Assembly: GCA_963777565.1 (NCBI GenBank)
Contig: CAVZQZ010000006.1
Coordinates: 434,001 to 498,000, forward strand
Origin: CALMEC01 sp963777565
GTDB lineage: Bacteria; Actinomycetota; Thermoleophilia; Miltoncostaeales; Miltoncostaeaceae
Length of the DNA stretch: 64,000 nt
Direction: 5' to 3'
Below are positions 48,686 to 57,141 of the stretch, piece by piece (within the stretch, counting starts at the first letter, position 1; each line of letters starts with the position of its first letter). Position numbers and translations under genes: made by a program. The notes under the pieces are model-generated. The model did not search any database and had not been told where the DNA came from. It saw nothing but the letters and a program-made list of their open reading frames with translations.

Positions 48686-50512
48686 GTGTCCGAGTTCCGG
48701 TCCCGCTCGATCGCCGTCGTCTCACCGCATGCGTGGCCCCCGCACGACGATCTGACCTGGCGGATCGAGCAGGAGGCCCGGGCACTCGCACGCCGCGGGC
48801 ACCGGGTGAGCATCCTCACGCCCGCAACCGGCCCCGAGCTTCTCGACGACGGGCGGCGGCGCCTCCGGGCGCTTCGCGACGGTGACACCTCCGCCGCGCT
48901 CGCCGGCCCCGGCGAGGTGGTCGTCGTTCCGCTCGGACGCGCCTTGCCGGCCGGTCCCAGGCGGCGAATCGGCGGCCCGATCGATCTGGCCTCCGCCCTC
49001 GAGGACACGCTGTCGGCGGTGCCGTTCGACGTGGTCCACATCCACGAGCCGCTCGCTCCGAGCCCCGCCCTCGCGGCGCTGCGACACGCGCGCGGCGTCA
49101 CCGCGATGACCTTCCACCGCCCGGAGCAACTCGCCGGCGTGGCCTTCGTGCAGCCGCTCCTCGAGCGCGCGATGGGCCGCGTGGACGTCTGGGCGGCCAC
49201 CAGCGACACCGCGCGTCGCGCGGTGTCGGAGATGTTCGCCCGCGACTGCCAGGTCGTCCCGGGCGGCGTCGACCTCGAGCGCTTCCACCCCCCCGTCCCG
49301 TCCGACGGGGCGCCCGGGCTCGTGGTGATCGCGCGTGGAGCAGACCGCGCGGGCCTGCGGTTCGCGATGACGGTGGTGCGTAAGCTCGACCTCGACGCAG
49401 TCGGCCAGGTGACGATCCTGGCGCCGCCAGAGGCACCCTGGCGCACCCGGGCCAGCGTCCCGAAGACGTTGCGCGACCGGGTCGTCGTCATTCCGGACAG
49501 CGGGCCCGAGGCCCGAGCCGAGGCGTTCGCCGCGGGCCGGATCGGGCTCGTGAGCACACCCGACGACCTCGCCGGCTCGGCGGCGCGGGAGGCGATGGCC
49601 TGCGGGCTCGCGATCATCGTCCCGAGATGCGCCGAAGCTGACGCGCTCATCCGGCACGGAACCGAGGGTCTCGCACTGGCGCCCTTCTCACGTGATCTGT
49701 GGACGGCGACGGTGTCCGACCTCGCGGGCGACGCCGACCGGCGCGAGGCGCTCGGTGCCCACGCGTCGGCGCGCGCGGCGGGCCGGAGCTGGGACGTCAT
49801 CGCCGAGGAGCTCGAAGCGCTCTACGCTGACGCCGCGCAGGCCGACGGCGCCAGCGTTGCGCCGGTCCACGGTCGCATCCTGGCCGACCTGCGGGCCCAT
49901 CCCGGACCGGAGCTCACCCCGCGAGAGCTTGTGGACGCATGCGTCGCCCGCGGGATCGGCGCCGTCGCGTTTATCGGCGAGTCCGGCCCCGCCGCCGGCT
50001 TGGAGGCGGCCCGCATCGCGCGATCGCGACTCCTGGTGATCCCGGGCCAGTCGGTGCGCTCGCGCGACGGTGGCCTGGTGGGCCTCTTCCTGCGCACCGC
50101 CATCCCCCATGGGCTCGGGCTGGAGGAGACCGCCGACGCGATCCACGGGCAGGGCGGGCTGGTGCTGGTGCCGCATCCGGTCTGGGCGGAGCCGCCGAGC
50201 CAGGACCTCCTGCGTCGCCACCGCGGGATGCTCGACTGCTTCGAGTCGCTGAGCGGCCCCGCCCCGACAGGGCGTGCCGCTACCGGCGTGGATGCCGCGC
50301 GCCTCGCCCAGCGCTTCGGGATGCTGACCACCGCCGGCAGCGGAGCGAACGCCGTCGAGGAGCTCGGTTCGGCACACCTGCGGATGCGGTCGTTCACGTC
50401 GCCGCGGGAGTTCCTCGACGCGTTGGTGGACGCCGAGCCGGTGCAGCGGCGGCGCGGGCTTCGCACCCGGATCGCGCGTGAGAGACGCCGTCCAACGGCC
50501 CCGTCGAACTGA
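48686..50512 (+). CDS. GT4-type glycosyltransferase fused to a degenerate PHP-like domain
   Basis: 608 residues. Residues 1-385 are a GT-B glycosyltransferase (GT4): VVSPHAWPPHDDLTWRIEQE, VVHIHEPLAPSPALAAL, VVPGGVDLERFHPP and DLAGSAAREAMACGLAIIVP (donor site). Residues about 395-600 resemble a PHP metallo-hydrolase (DLRAHPGPELTPRELVDACV, IHGQGGLVLVPHPVWAEPP), but the first HxH reads RAH and the DH pair is absent, so catalysis is doubtful. Placement after ino1 and a phosphatidyltransferase suggests PimB-like mannosylation of phosphatidylinositol (inference). Start GTG 48686. Confidence 0.8.
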   Translation: MSEFRSRSIAVVSPHAWPPHDDLTWRIEQEARALARRGHRVSILTPATGPELLDDGRRRLRALRDGDTSAALAGPGEVVVVPLGRALPAGPRRRIGGPIDLASALEDTLSAVPFDVVHIHEPLAPSPALAALRHARGVTAMTFHRPEQLAGVAFVQPLLERAMGRVDVWAATSDTARRAVSEMFARDCQVVPGGVDLERFHPPVPSDGAPGLVVIARGADRAGLRFAMTVVRKLDLDAVGQVTILAPPEAPWRTRASVPKTLRDRVVVIPDSGPEARAEAFAAGRIGLVSTPDDLAGSAAREAMACGLAIIVPRCAEADALIRHGTEGLALAPFSRDLWTATVSDLAGDADRREALGAHASARAAGRSWDVIAEELEALYADAAQADGASVAPVHGRILADLRAHPGPELTPRELVDACVARGIGAVAFIGESGPAAGLEAARIARSRLLVIPGQSVRSRDGGLVGLFLRTAIPHGLGLEETADAIHGQGGLVLVPHPVWAEPPSQDLLRRHRGMLDCFESLSGPAPTGRAATGVDAARLAQRFGMLTTAGSGANAVEELGSAHLRMRSFTSPREFLDALVDAEPVQRRRGLRTRIARERRRPTAPSN

Positions 50513-50565
50513 AACGCGTTTCACGCAGGATTTCCCACCCCGCAGGTCCAATAGATGCGTCGCCA

Positions 50566-51237
50566 ATGACCCCCGACACACCAGGCAACGAGCCCCGACA
50601 GATCCGGCCGAGACCGAAGCAGGGCGCAACACCGGCGGGATCCACCTCAGAGATCCAGGACGCCTACCTGCGCCGTTCCATCGCAGAGATCGAGGCGCTC
50701 AACCGCGACATCCTGGCGTGCCGCCACTGCGCACCGAAGGACGAGCTCCCGGTCCTGGCATCCGGCTCGCCCCAGGCCGAGATCATGATGGTGAAGTGGT
50801 CGGCGAGCCTCGCCGAGCGCCAGGAGGGAGTCGCGTTCTTCGGCCGGGCGGGCACCGCGATCCTGAAAAGCGTGCAGCGCCTCGGCATCGACCCGATGAC
50901 GATGTACGGGACGCTCGCGATCAAGTGCAGCCATCTCGCCGAGTCCGACGCGGCGGAGCTCTGCCCGCCGTGGCTCGCCGAGGAAATCGCGATCGTCATG
51001 CCGAAGCTCGTCGTGCCGATGGGCGAGCGCGCGCTCGATGCGATCAACCACCTCGACTACCCGCTCGCGGAGCCGCTCACGCACCAGCCGGGAGTCGTTC
51101 AGCGCTGGACCCCCACCATCGAGGCGCTCTACGTCCCCGACATCGACGAGTCGCTCGACGAGCAGAACGCGAAACGAGCATTCTGGGCGGCGTTCCGGGC
51201 GATCGGCGAGTGGCACGAGGCCCAACCGCCGTACTAG
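50566..51237 (+). CDS. Uracil-DNA glycosylase superfamily protein with altered motif A
   Basis: 223 residues of the family 4/5 UDG fold. Cys spacing of a 4Fe-4S site is visible (ACRHCAPKD, LAIKCSHLAE, AAELCPPW), and VAFFGRAGTAILKSV matches the GxPFVGRAG element. The catalytic GEAPGxxED box is instead MMVKWSASLAERQEG, so the water-activating residues are missing. MPKLVVPMGERALDAI fits motif near LGxxA. Possibly a DNA-binding or altered-specificity member. Start ATG 50566. Confidence 0.72.
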   Translation: MTPDTPGNEPRQIRPRPKQGATPAGSTSEIQDAYLRRSIAEIEALNRDILACRHCAPKDELPVLASGSPQAEIMMVKWSASLAERQEGVAFFGRAGTAILKSVQRLGIDPMTMYGTLAIKCSHLAESDAAELCPPWLAEEIAIVMPKLVVPMGERALDAINHLDYPLAEPLTHQPGVVQRWTPTIEALYVPDIDESLDEQNAKRAFWAAFRAIGEWHEAQPPY

Positions 51238-51264
51238 CGATCGCCCGGACGCGGCGCCGGTTTG

Positions 51265-51331
51265 GCCATCCGCGTGTCGGGGCAGGCGCGGGCGAGCCCC
51301 CGCCCCGACCACCGGCTCTGTCGCGGATGGC
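51265..51331. terminator. Long nested hairpin between convergent genes
   Basis: An outer perfect 10-bp stem (GCCATCCGCG 51265-51274 with CGCGGATGGC 51322-51331) and an inner 8-bp stem (GTCGGGGC 51276-51283 with GCCCCGAC 51302-51309). It ends at the DUF6458 stop and follows the UDG-like stop by 28 bases. Likely bidirectional terminator. Confidence 0.65.
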
Positions 51332-51585
51332 TAGGGCTTGCGCGGAGGCACGTCGACGGTCTCCTCACGGCGCCGTACCACGCGCCGCGTCACGACCGGC
51401 CGTCGCGACTCGCGCCACGTCCACCACCCGAACCATTCGATCATCGCGAGCAGGAAGGCGACGAGTCCGATGACGATGAGGATCAGGCCGACGACATCGA
51501 GGTTGACCCCATCGGCGGCCGCGGTTACGCCCCAGCGCAGGATCGCGCCGACCGCAATGAGAGCAAGACTGAGGATGAATCCCAT
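51331..51585 (-). CDS. DUF6458-like two-helix membrane protein
   Basis: 84 residues. Two hydrophobic helices flank a GVTAAADGVNLDVVG turn (MGFILSLALIAVGAILRWGV; GLILIVIGLVAFLLAMI), then an Arg-rich tail (RRPVVTRRVVRRREETVDV). The pattern matches DUF6458 actinobacterial proteins of unknown function. ATG 51585 has AGGAGAG upstream. Confidence 0.75.
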   Translation of the reverse strand: MGFILSLALIAVGAILRWGVTAAADGVNLDVVGLILIVIGLVAFLLAMIEWFGWWTWRESRRPVVTRRVVRRREETVDVPPRKP

Positions 51586-51847
51586 TACACGTTCTCTCCT
51601 TGACGTGAACCACTTCATCCGATGTTCCCGCCGATCGACGTCCGCAAACCTCGGGGGCATCTCCCGGCGCTGACGTTCCCGGACCTCGTCGGCGCTCACC
51701 CGCCCGATTTCGCGACGACCGCGTCCGCTGGCACCATGCGCCGCTTGCCGCGGTGAGGTTTCGCGGATTCCGCCCCGCGGCGCATGCGCTTCCCCGGTTC
51801 ATGGGGAGGCCCGAGGTCGGCGGGGAAATGCCGACGGGGAGGTACCC
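51586..51847. promoter_or_regulatory. Divergent promoter region
   Basis: A 262-base gap between the DUF6458 gene (leftward) and the transglycosylase-like gene (rightward). No distinct repeat or RNA structure recognised. Confidence 0.3.
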
Positions 51848-52339
51848 CTGAACCGACGATGGATCGCCACCGGAGTGCTTCTGCTCGCCGCAGGAGCCGG
51901 TTCGAGCGCACTGCTCATCCCGACGTCAGACGCCGCCGAGGCCACGAGCATCGAACTCGAGCGAGCGCAGTCGCAGGTCGGGAGGCTGCGCGCGCAGCTC
52001 GCGAGCGAGCGACGCGCCCATCGCCTCGCCGTCGCGAAGTTTCGCCGCCCCGACACCGTCGCGGGACCGGCGAGCGTCAACCATGCTTTGCGCGTCGCCG
52101 CGTCGGCCTACGGGGTCCCGCTTGCCCGCCTCGGCCGCGTCGCGACGTGCGAGTCCACGCTCAACCCGAACGCGAAGAACGGCCGCTACGTCGGCCTCTT
52201 CCAGTTCGGCGCGCCGCTTTGGCGCGCCACCCCCTACGCGAAGTTCTCTCGCACCGACCCATACGCCGCCGCCCTCGCAGCTGCCTGGGCGTTCAAGCGC
52301 GGCATGGCCAGTCACTGGCCACTCTGCAGACGCCGCTAA
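51848..52339 (+). CDS. Secreted transglycosylase-like protein
   Basis: 163 residues from CTG 51848. The n-region NRRWIATG leads into VLLLAAGAGSSALLIPTSDA (signal peptide), then a coiled coil (ELERAQSQVGRLRAQLASER) and a compact SLT/Rpf-like domain: VATCESTLNPNAKNGRYVGLFQFG with catalytic Glu in CES and the GLFQ motif. CTG has GGGGAGG 5 bases upstream, and the next start (GTG 51875) would lose the basic n-region. Predicted peptidoglycan cleavage outside the cell. Confidence 0.75.
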   Translation: MNRRWIATGVLLLAAGAGSSALLIPTSDAAEATSIELERAQSQVGRLRAQLASERRAHRLAVAKFRRPDTVAGPASVNHALRVAASAYGVPLARLGRVATCESTLNPNAKNGRYVGLFQFGAPLWRATPYAKFSRTDPYAAALAAAWAFKRGMASHWPLCRRR

Positions 52340-52763
52340 CCCGCCCACCCGCGCCACTCATCGCTGCCCGGGTCCCCGGGCCGCCACTTGGCGTCCGGCG
52401 TACGCCGAGTGGCGGCTCGACGCGCGCCGTCACCGCAGCGACGACGGTCAGCGCTCCCAAACACGCTGGCTGCCGTCGTCACGCTGTCCGCAGGGCCGCC
52501 CCTCATGCTGCCGACGCCCGATCGATGCTCGGGCAGCGCCACCTGACGCGCGTCTGATGGTCCCGGACATCGTCCTACCCCGCGAACGGGGGAACGTGTC
52601 CCGACAGCAGGGTGCGCACCCCCCGCGCAATCAACGACGTCGGTGACGACGCGGCGCGGCGGAGCCCGCCGGTTCGGGATGCCTCCCGATCGGGTGGACA
52701 AGCCGGGCTGCCACCCTGATCGGAGCGTCTGGCGCCCGGCGTTCACCCAACGACTGGCCGGAA
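52340..52763. other. 424-base intergenic stretch
   Basis: No supported gene. It contains the third 33-bp dyad (52382-52414) and an imperfect hairpin near 52686-52723 (CCGATCGGGTGG against CCACCCTGATCGG), likely the terminator region for the convergent flanking genes. The rest shows nothing recognisable. Confidence 0.5.
52382..52414. repeat. 33-bp dyad element, copy C
   Basis: Arms CGCCACTTGGCGTC and TACGCCGAGTGGCG around 5 bases, 42 bases after the transglycosylase stop. The right arm matches copy A's (ACGCCGAGTGGCG identical), and the left arm matches copy B's at 13 of 14 bases. Confidence 0.6.
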
Positions 52764-54128
52764 CTACTCCCGAACGAAACGGGCGACCGCCTCGATGTGG
52801 GGGGTCTGCGGGAACATGTCCACGGGACGCACCCACTCCAGCCGGTAGCCGCCGTCCACGAACCGGCGGGCGTTGTCGGCGAAGGTCGCCGGGTGGCACG
52901 AGACATAGACCAGCACCGGGGGAGCGAGCTCGAGGATTCGCCGCACCGCGCCACCCGACAGGCCCGCGCGGGGCGGATCCACGATCGCGACATCGGGCGC
53001 CGGCAACTCCCCGTGCCGCTCGCGGAGCACCACCCGAACGTCGCCGCAGATCGCCCGGTATCGGTCGAACCCGTTCGCCCGCGCGTTCGCCTCCGCGTCG
53101 CGGACGGCCTCCTCGACGATCTCGATCGCGACGACCTCCGCGGCCCTGGGGGCGAGCACCAGACCCATGCTGCCCGCGCCGGCGTAGAGGTCGTACAGCA
53201 CCTCGCCGCCGGTCAACCCCGCGGCCTCCGCCGCCCGCTCGTACAACCGCTCCGCCATCTTCGTGTTGGTCTGGAAGAACGCACCCGCCGAAAGGCGAAG
53301 ATTGACGCCGAGCACCTGCTCCTCGAGCCGATCGTCCCCCCACACCACGCGCGACGGCAGCCCACCGGTGACCTCCGCAACCCCGTCGTTAATAGCGTGA
53401 ACGAGTCCGACCAGCTGAGGCTCGGCCGCCACGAGCCGCGGGGCGAGGCGATCGACCACGTCCTCCGCCCCCGGAGCGGTGACCACCGAGACGAGCCCCT
53501 GGCCGGTGTTGACGCCCACCCGCACCACGACATGGCGGAGCAACCCGTGCTGCGAACGCTGGTCGTACGGCGCGATACCTTCGTCCACCGCCCACCCGCG
53601 CACCGCCTCACGCAACCGGTTGCCGAGCGGCGTCGCGAGGAGGCACTCAGAGATGTCCACCACCTCGTCCCACCGTCCCCGCATGTGGAAGCCGAGCGAC
53701 AGGCCGTCCGGGCCCGGCGCCGCTGAGTACTCCATCTTGTTGCGGTAGCCGAACAGCTCCACCGCCGGGTCCGGGTCGAGGACCGTCACGTCCTCCAGGT
53801 GCCCGATGCGGGCGAGGTGCTCGACGACCTGGGCGTGCTTGGCACGCAGCGCAGCCTCGTAGCCGACATGCTGGAGACGGCAGCCGCCGCACCGTGGAAC
53901 GTATGGGCATGGCGGGACGATTCGGTCGGGCCCCGCCTCGAGCACCTCCACGAGCTCCGCCTCGGCGAAGCGACGCCGCGCCTTGCGCACCTGGACACGC
54001 GCGCGATCGCCGGGCGCCGTGTCGGCACAGAACACCACGAAGCCGTCCGCGCGCGCGACCCCACGCCCTCCGAACGCGAGATCGCCCACGCTCACTTCCA
54101 GGACATCGTCGCGTTTCGGCCGCTCCAT
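52764..54128 (-). CDS. RlmD/TrmA-family RNA (uracil-5-)-methyltransferase
   Basis: 454 residues. N-terminal TRAM OB-domain (DVLEVSVGDLAFGGRGVARADG), an Fe-S site CPYVPRCGGCRLQHVGYE, and a Rossmann methyltransferase with LYDLYAGAGSMGLVLAP, AIVDPPRAGLS and the catalytic Cys in VYVSCHPATFADN. It methylates uracil C5 in 23S rRNA (RlmD/RumA) or tRNA; the Fe-S cluster favours RlmD/RlmC. Start ATG 54128 is 44 bases from the divergent PhzF gene. Confidence 0.9.
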   Translation of the reverse strand: MERPKRDDVLEVSVGDLAFGGRGVARADGFVVFCADTAPGDRARVQVRKARRRFAEAELVEVLEAGPDRIVPPCPYVPRCGGCRLQHVGYEAALRAKHAQVVEHLARIGHLEDVTVLDPDPAVELFGYRNKMEYSAAPGPDGLSLGFHMRGRWDEVVDISECLLATPLGNRLREAVRGWAVDEGIAPYDQRSQHGLLRHVVVRVGVNTGQGLVSVVTAPGAEDVVDRLAPRLVAAEPQLVGLVHAINDGVAEVTGGLPSRVVWGDDRLEEQVLGVNLRLSAGAFFQTNTKMAERLYERAAEAAGLTGGEVLYDLYAGAGSMGLVLAPRAAEVVAIEIVEEAVRDAEANARANGFDRYRAICGDVRVVLRERHGELPAPDVAIVDPPRAGLSGGAVRRILELAPPVLVYVSCHPATFADNARRFVDGGYRLEWVRPVDMFPQTPHIEAVARFVRE

Positions 54129-54172
54129 CGGCCGGTAACAATAGGGCGCGCGGGAGGCGGTAGCCTCGAACG

Positions 54173-55033
54173 ATGCCCGGGTTTCCGTTTCTGATCGTCG
54201 ACGTGTTCACCGACCGGCCGCTTGCCGGAAACCAACTCGCGATCTTCACGGACGGCGGCGCGATCCCCGACGAACTCCTGCAACCGCTCGCGCTCGAGAT
54301 GGGCTTCAGCGAGACGGTGTTCGTGCTCCCGCCGCCGAGCGGCGCCGATGCCAAGGTGCGGATCTTCACCCCCGCGAGCGAGCTGCCCTTCGCCGGCCAC
54401 CCGGTGCTCGGCACCGGTGTCGCCCTCGGGATCGAACGGGATCGGGATCGAATCACCCTCGCGACGGGGGCCGGCGACATCCCAATCGAGCTCACCAACC
54501 GAGCGGGAACGAGGGCGTTTGGTTGGATGCGCCAACCGATCCCGTCCGTCACGCAGCATCCCGATCCCGGGCCACTCCTGCAGGCCCTCGGCGTCGAAGC
54601 CTCCGCGCTTCCGGTCGAGACCTACGACAACGGGATCCCGCACGTCTATGTCGCCCTGGACGACGAGCACGCCGTCGCCGCGCTCGCCCCGAACCTGGTC
54701 GCGCTCGAGGAGCTGGCGGCTACGGCGTCGCCCATCGTCGGATACAACTGCTTCGCGGGGTCGGGAACCCGGTGGACGACGCGGATGTTCGCGCCGGCCG
54801 ACGGCGTCCCCGAAGACGCCGCGACGGGCTCCGCGGCCGGTCCGCTCGCGTGCCACCTCGCGCGGCATGGCCGGATCGCGTTCGGCGAGGAGATCGTGAT
54901 CAGCCAGGGCGCCGAGATCGGCCGCCCGAGCACCCTCTTCGCGGTTGCGCACGGCGACGCCGGCGACATCACGCGGGTGGACGTCGGCGGCTCGGCGGTG
55001 GTCGTCGCGTCAGGCGCGTTCCGCCTCGACTGA
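54173..55033 (+). CDS. PhzF-family isomerase/epimerase-like protein
   Basis: 286 residues of the PhzF (diaminopimelate-epimerase-like) fold. FLIVDVFTDRPLAGNQLAIF at the N-terminus, EMGFSETVFVLPP with the catalytic Glu, ELPFAGHPVLGTGVAL, and PEDAATGSAAGPLACHL in the C-lobe. Family members isomerise small acids. No phenazine genes are nearby, so the substrate is unknown. Confidence 0.9.
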   Translation: MPGFPFLIVDVFTDRPLAGNQLAIFTDGGAIPDELLQPLALEMGFSETVFVLPPPSGADAKVRIFTPASELPFAGHPVLGTGVALGIERDRDRITLATGAGDIPIELTNRAGTRAFGWMRQPIPSVTQHPDPGPLLQALGVEASALPVETYDNGIPHVYVALDDEHAVAALAPNLVALEELAATASPIVGYNCFAGSGTRWTTRMFAPADGVPEDAATGSAAGPLACHLARHGRIAFGEEIVISQGAEIGRPSTLFAVAHGDAGDITRVDVGGSAVVVASGAFRLD

Positions 55034-55052
55034 CGCGCACCCGTGCCCCCGC

Positions 55053-55814
55053 TTAGGGCACCGCCTCCGCAAGCCCGTCGCCGAAGTCGTCGCGTTGCTC
55101 GACGGGGGGTTCCTGCCCCACGAGCACCGCCCCGACGGCCGGTGCCTGCCCACGTGCGGCCACCGCCGCGGTGAATGCGAGCGCGACGTCCGTGCCCCGC
55201 TGCCACGCGAGCAGGTAGGGGTACGGGTCGACGCTCGGCCCGTCCCCGGGGTGGATCTCGAAGTGCAGGTGCGGAGGGGTCGTGATGGCCTGGCCGGTGT
55301 TGCCGACGAACCCGATGATCTCCCCCGCGCGGACGCGGACGCCGTCCGCCACGTGCGACGCGTACCCGGAGAGGTGGGCGTAGTAGTACGTGTTGCCCAG
55401 ACCGTCGCGAAGCCACAGCCGGTTGCCGCCGAGGGTATTGACGCCGACCTTCGACAGCACCCCGTCGGCGATGGCGAGCGCCGGCGTGCCGATCGGAGCG
55501 AAGATGTCGTTGCCGTGATGCCAGCCTGTCCCGGCCCGCGGTGAGCCGTAGTCGCTGGAGAACTTGGCGTTGGTGCCGAACACGGGGAACACGTACCGTG
55601 ACGTCGCCTGGGTCGCCGATACGGTCCCCCCGACTTCGGGGACGGCGACGACCGGGGGGAGGCCGGGGTTTGCGAGCGCGCCCTGCGAAGCGGCGGCACG
55701 CACCGCTGCCGGGGCCAACACCGCAATCGCCGTTGCGGCGACGACGACCCACCGGATCCGGCTGCGATGGGCTCCCACGGGCAGCATTGTCGTGATCCGA
55801 ACCGGCATGGTCAA
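55053..55814 (-). CDS. Secreted M23 (LytM) peptidase
   Basis: 253 residues. Signal peptide (IRWVVVAATAIAVLAPAAVRA). The LytM domain has GTGWHHGNDIFAPIGTPALAI (His and Asp ligands) and TTPPHLHFEIHPGDGP (HxH), all zinc ligands present. Probably a D,D-endopeptidase of peptidoglycan. Divergent from the NlpC/P60 genes, giving a wall-remodelling cluster. Confidence 0.9.
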   Translation of the reverse strand: MTMPVRITTMLPVGAHRSRIRWVVVAATAIAVLAPAAVRAAASQGALANPGLPPVVAVPEVGGTVSATQATSRYVFPVFGTNAKFSSDYGSPRAGTGWHHGNDIFAPIGTPALAIADGVLSKVGVNTLGGNRLWLRDGLGNTYYYAHLSGYASHVADGVRVRAGEIIGFVGNTGQAITTPPHLHFEIHPGDGPSVDPYPYLLAWQRGTDVALAFTAAVAARGQAPAVGAVLVGQEPPVEQRDDFGDGLAEAVP

Positions 55815-55873
55815 TGCGCTTCGGCATCCCCGGCGGCCGTCTGCGCAATGAGGATTTCAGAACTCCGCTATTT

Positions 55874-55888
55874 GGACAAATATTGTCC
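55874..55888. promoter_or_regulatory. 15-bp palindrome upstream of the NlpC/P60 gene
   Basis: GGACAA-ATA-TTGTCC is a perfect dyad in an AT-rich spot of the 136-base divergent gap, about 65 bases before CTG 55951. Candidate operator shared by the M23 and NlpC/P60 promoters. Confidence 0.45.
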
Positions 55889-55950
55889 CGCTGTTACCGT
55901 GGCCCGCTCACTTCGGGCCCGCCTGGCGGTCCTGCGTCCGAAAGGCAATC

Positions 55951-57066
55951 CTGGTCCGGTTCACCATCACCAGTCTGCGATTCGGCGTTGCATCGCTCGT
56001 GGCCCTCGCCGTCGTTGCGATCGGGTCCCAGCTCGCCTCTGGCGCGCCCTCGATCTCGGAGCTCCGTGCCCGCGTCGCCCAGATCCAGTCGGAGGTCGCC
56101 GCGATCGACAGCCAGGTGGAGACCGCGGCCGAGGCGTACAACGGCGCCGTCTTCCGGCTCGACGAGATCACCACGCGCATCGCCCACAACCGCGTCGTAC
56201 TCCGCAAGGCCAACAGGGACCTCGCACGCTCACGAGAGATCCTGGCGGGGCGACTGCGGGCGGCTTACCTCAAGCCACCGCCATCGACGATGCAGGTGCT
56301 GCTGTCACACGTGAGCGTCTCGGCGGCGATGGACAGCGTCGAAGTGCTCGACCGCGCAGCCCAGCAGGACGCCAATCTGGTGAAGAGCGTTCAGGTGCTG
56401 CGCGACGAGGCGATCGCGAAGCGCCGTGAGCTGGTGGCCGACCGCAAGCGGGCCGAAGACGAGGTCGCGACCCGAAAGCACCAGCGCGACGTGGTGACCG
56501 GCCTCCTTCGCCGCCGCCAAGCGGTGCTCGCCGGCGCGAAGGGACGGCTCGCCACGATGCTGGCCGCCGAGCGCGCCCGCGAACGGCGTGAGGCCCTCGC
56601 GGCTCAGCGCATCGCGCTCGAGCGCGTACGCAGCCAGTCGAGCAGCTCCCCGAACCCCGGCCTGGCGGTGGCGAGCGCCGGCCTGGCGGTGGGGAGCGCC
56701 GGCGTCGTCAGCGGCGGCGGAGGCGCGTCGAATGCGCAGGCTGCGCAGATCGCCCTCCGGTACCTCGGAGTCCCGTACGTCTGGGGTGGCGCATCACCCT
56801 CCGGCTTCGACTGCAGCGGCCTCGCGAGCTACGCGTACGCGCAGGTCGGCATCTCGGTCCCGCACTACACCGGGGCAATCTGGGCGAAGTTCCCGCGGGT
56901 CGTCGGCCCGCTCCAGCCGGGTGACATGGTGTTCTTCCACGGGCTCGGCCACATGGGGATCTACATCGGCGGGGGGCAGATGGTGCACGCCCCGCACACG
57001 GGCGACGTCGTCAGGGTCGTCTCGATGTCGGGACGCGGCGACTACGTGGGCGCTGTCCGGCCCTAA
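55951..57066 (+). CDS. Secreted coiled-coil NlpC/P60 endopeptidase (RipA-like)
   Basis: About 371 residues. From CTG 55951 the N-terminus VRFTITSLRFGVASLVALAV is a good signal peptide; the next start, GTG 55999, would leave only a bare hydrophobic core. A long coiled coil (residues 45-220) precedes the C-terminal NlpC/P60 domain: YLGVPYVWGGASPSGFDCSG with catalytic Cys, GHMGIYIGGGQMVHAP with the catalytic His. Such proteins cut D-Glu-mDAP links during cell separation. AAAGG lies 5 bases before CTG. Confidence 0.87.
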   Translation: MVRFTITSLRFGVASLVALAVVAIGSQLASGAPSISELRARVAQIQSEVAAIDSQVETAAEAYNGAVFRLDEITTRIAHNRVVLRKANRDLARSREILAGRLRAAYLKPPPSTMQVLLSHVSVSAAMDSVEVLDRAAQQDANLVKSVQVLRDEAIAKRRELVADRKRAEDEVATRKHQRDVVTGLLRRRQAVLAGAKGRLATMLAAERARERREALAAQRIALERVRSQSSSSPNPGLAVASAGLAVGSAGVVSGGGGASNAQAAQIALRYLGVPYVWGGASPSGFDCSGLASYAYAQVGISVPHYTGAIWAKFPRVVGPLQPGDMVFFHGLGHMGIYIGGGQMVHAPHTGDVVRVVSMSGRGDYVGAVRP

Positions 57067-57141
57067 CGGCCTCCGCCTCGACGTCTCCGTCGGGCGAAAA
57101 AACCTAAAGGTTCAGCGGCTGCGGCCGATTGTGAACCCAGA

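Noticed and set aside
55815..55950. ydaO-type c-di-AMP riboswitch before the NlpC/P60 gene
   Set aside because: Such riboswitches precede many actinobacterial wall hydrolases, but I could not find the conserved core and the gap is short.
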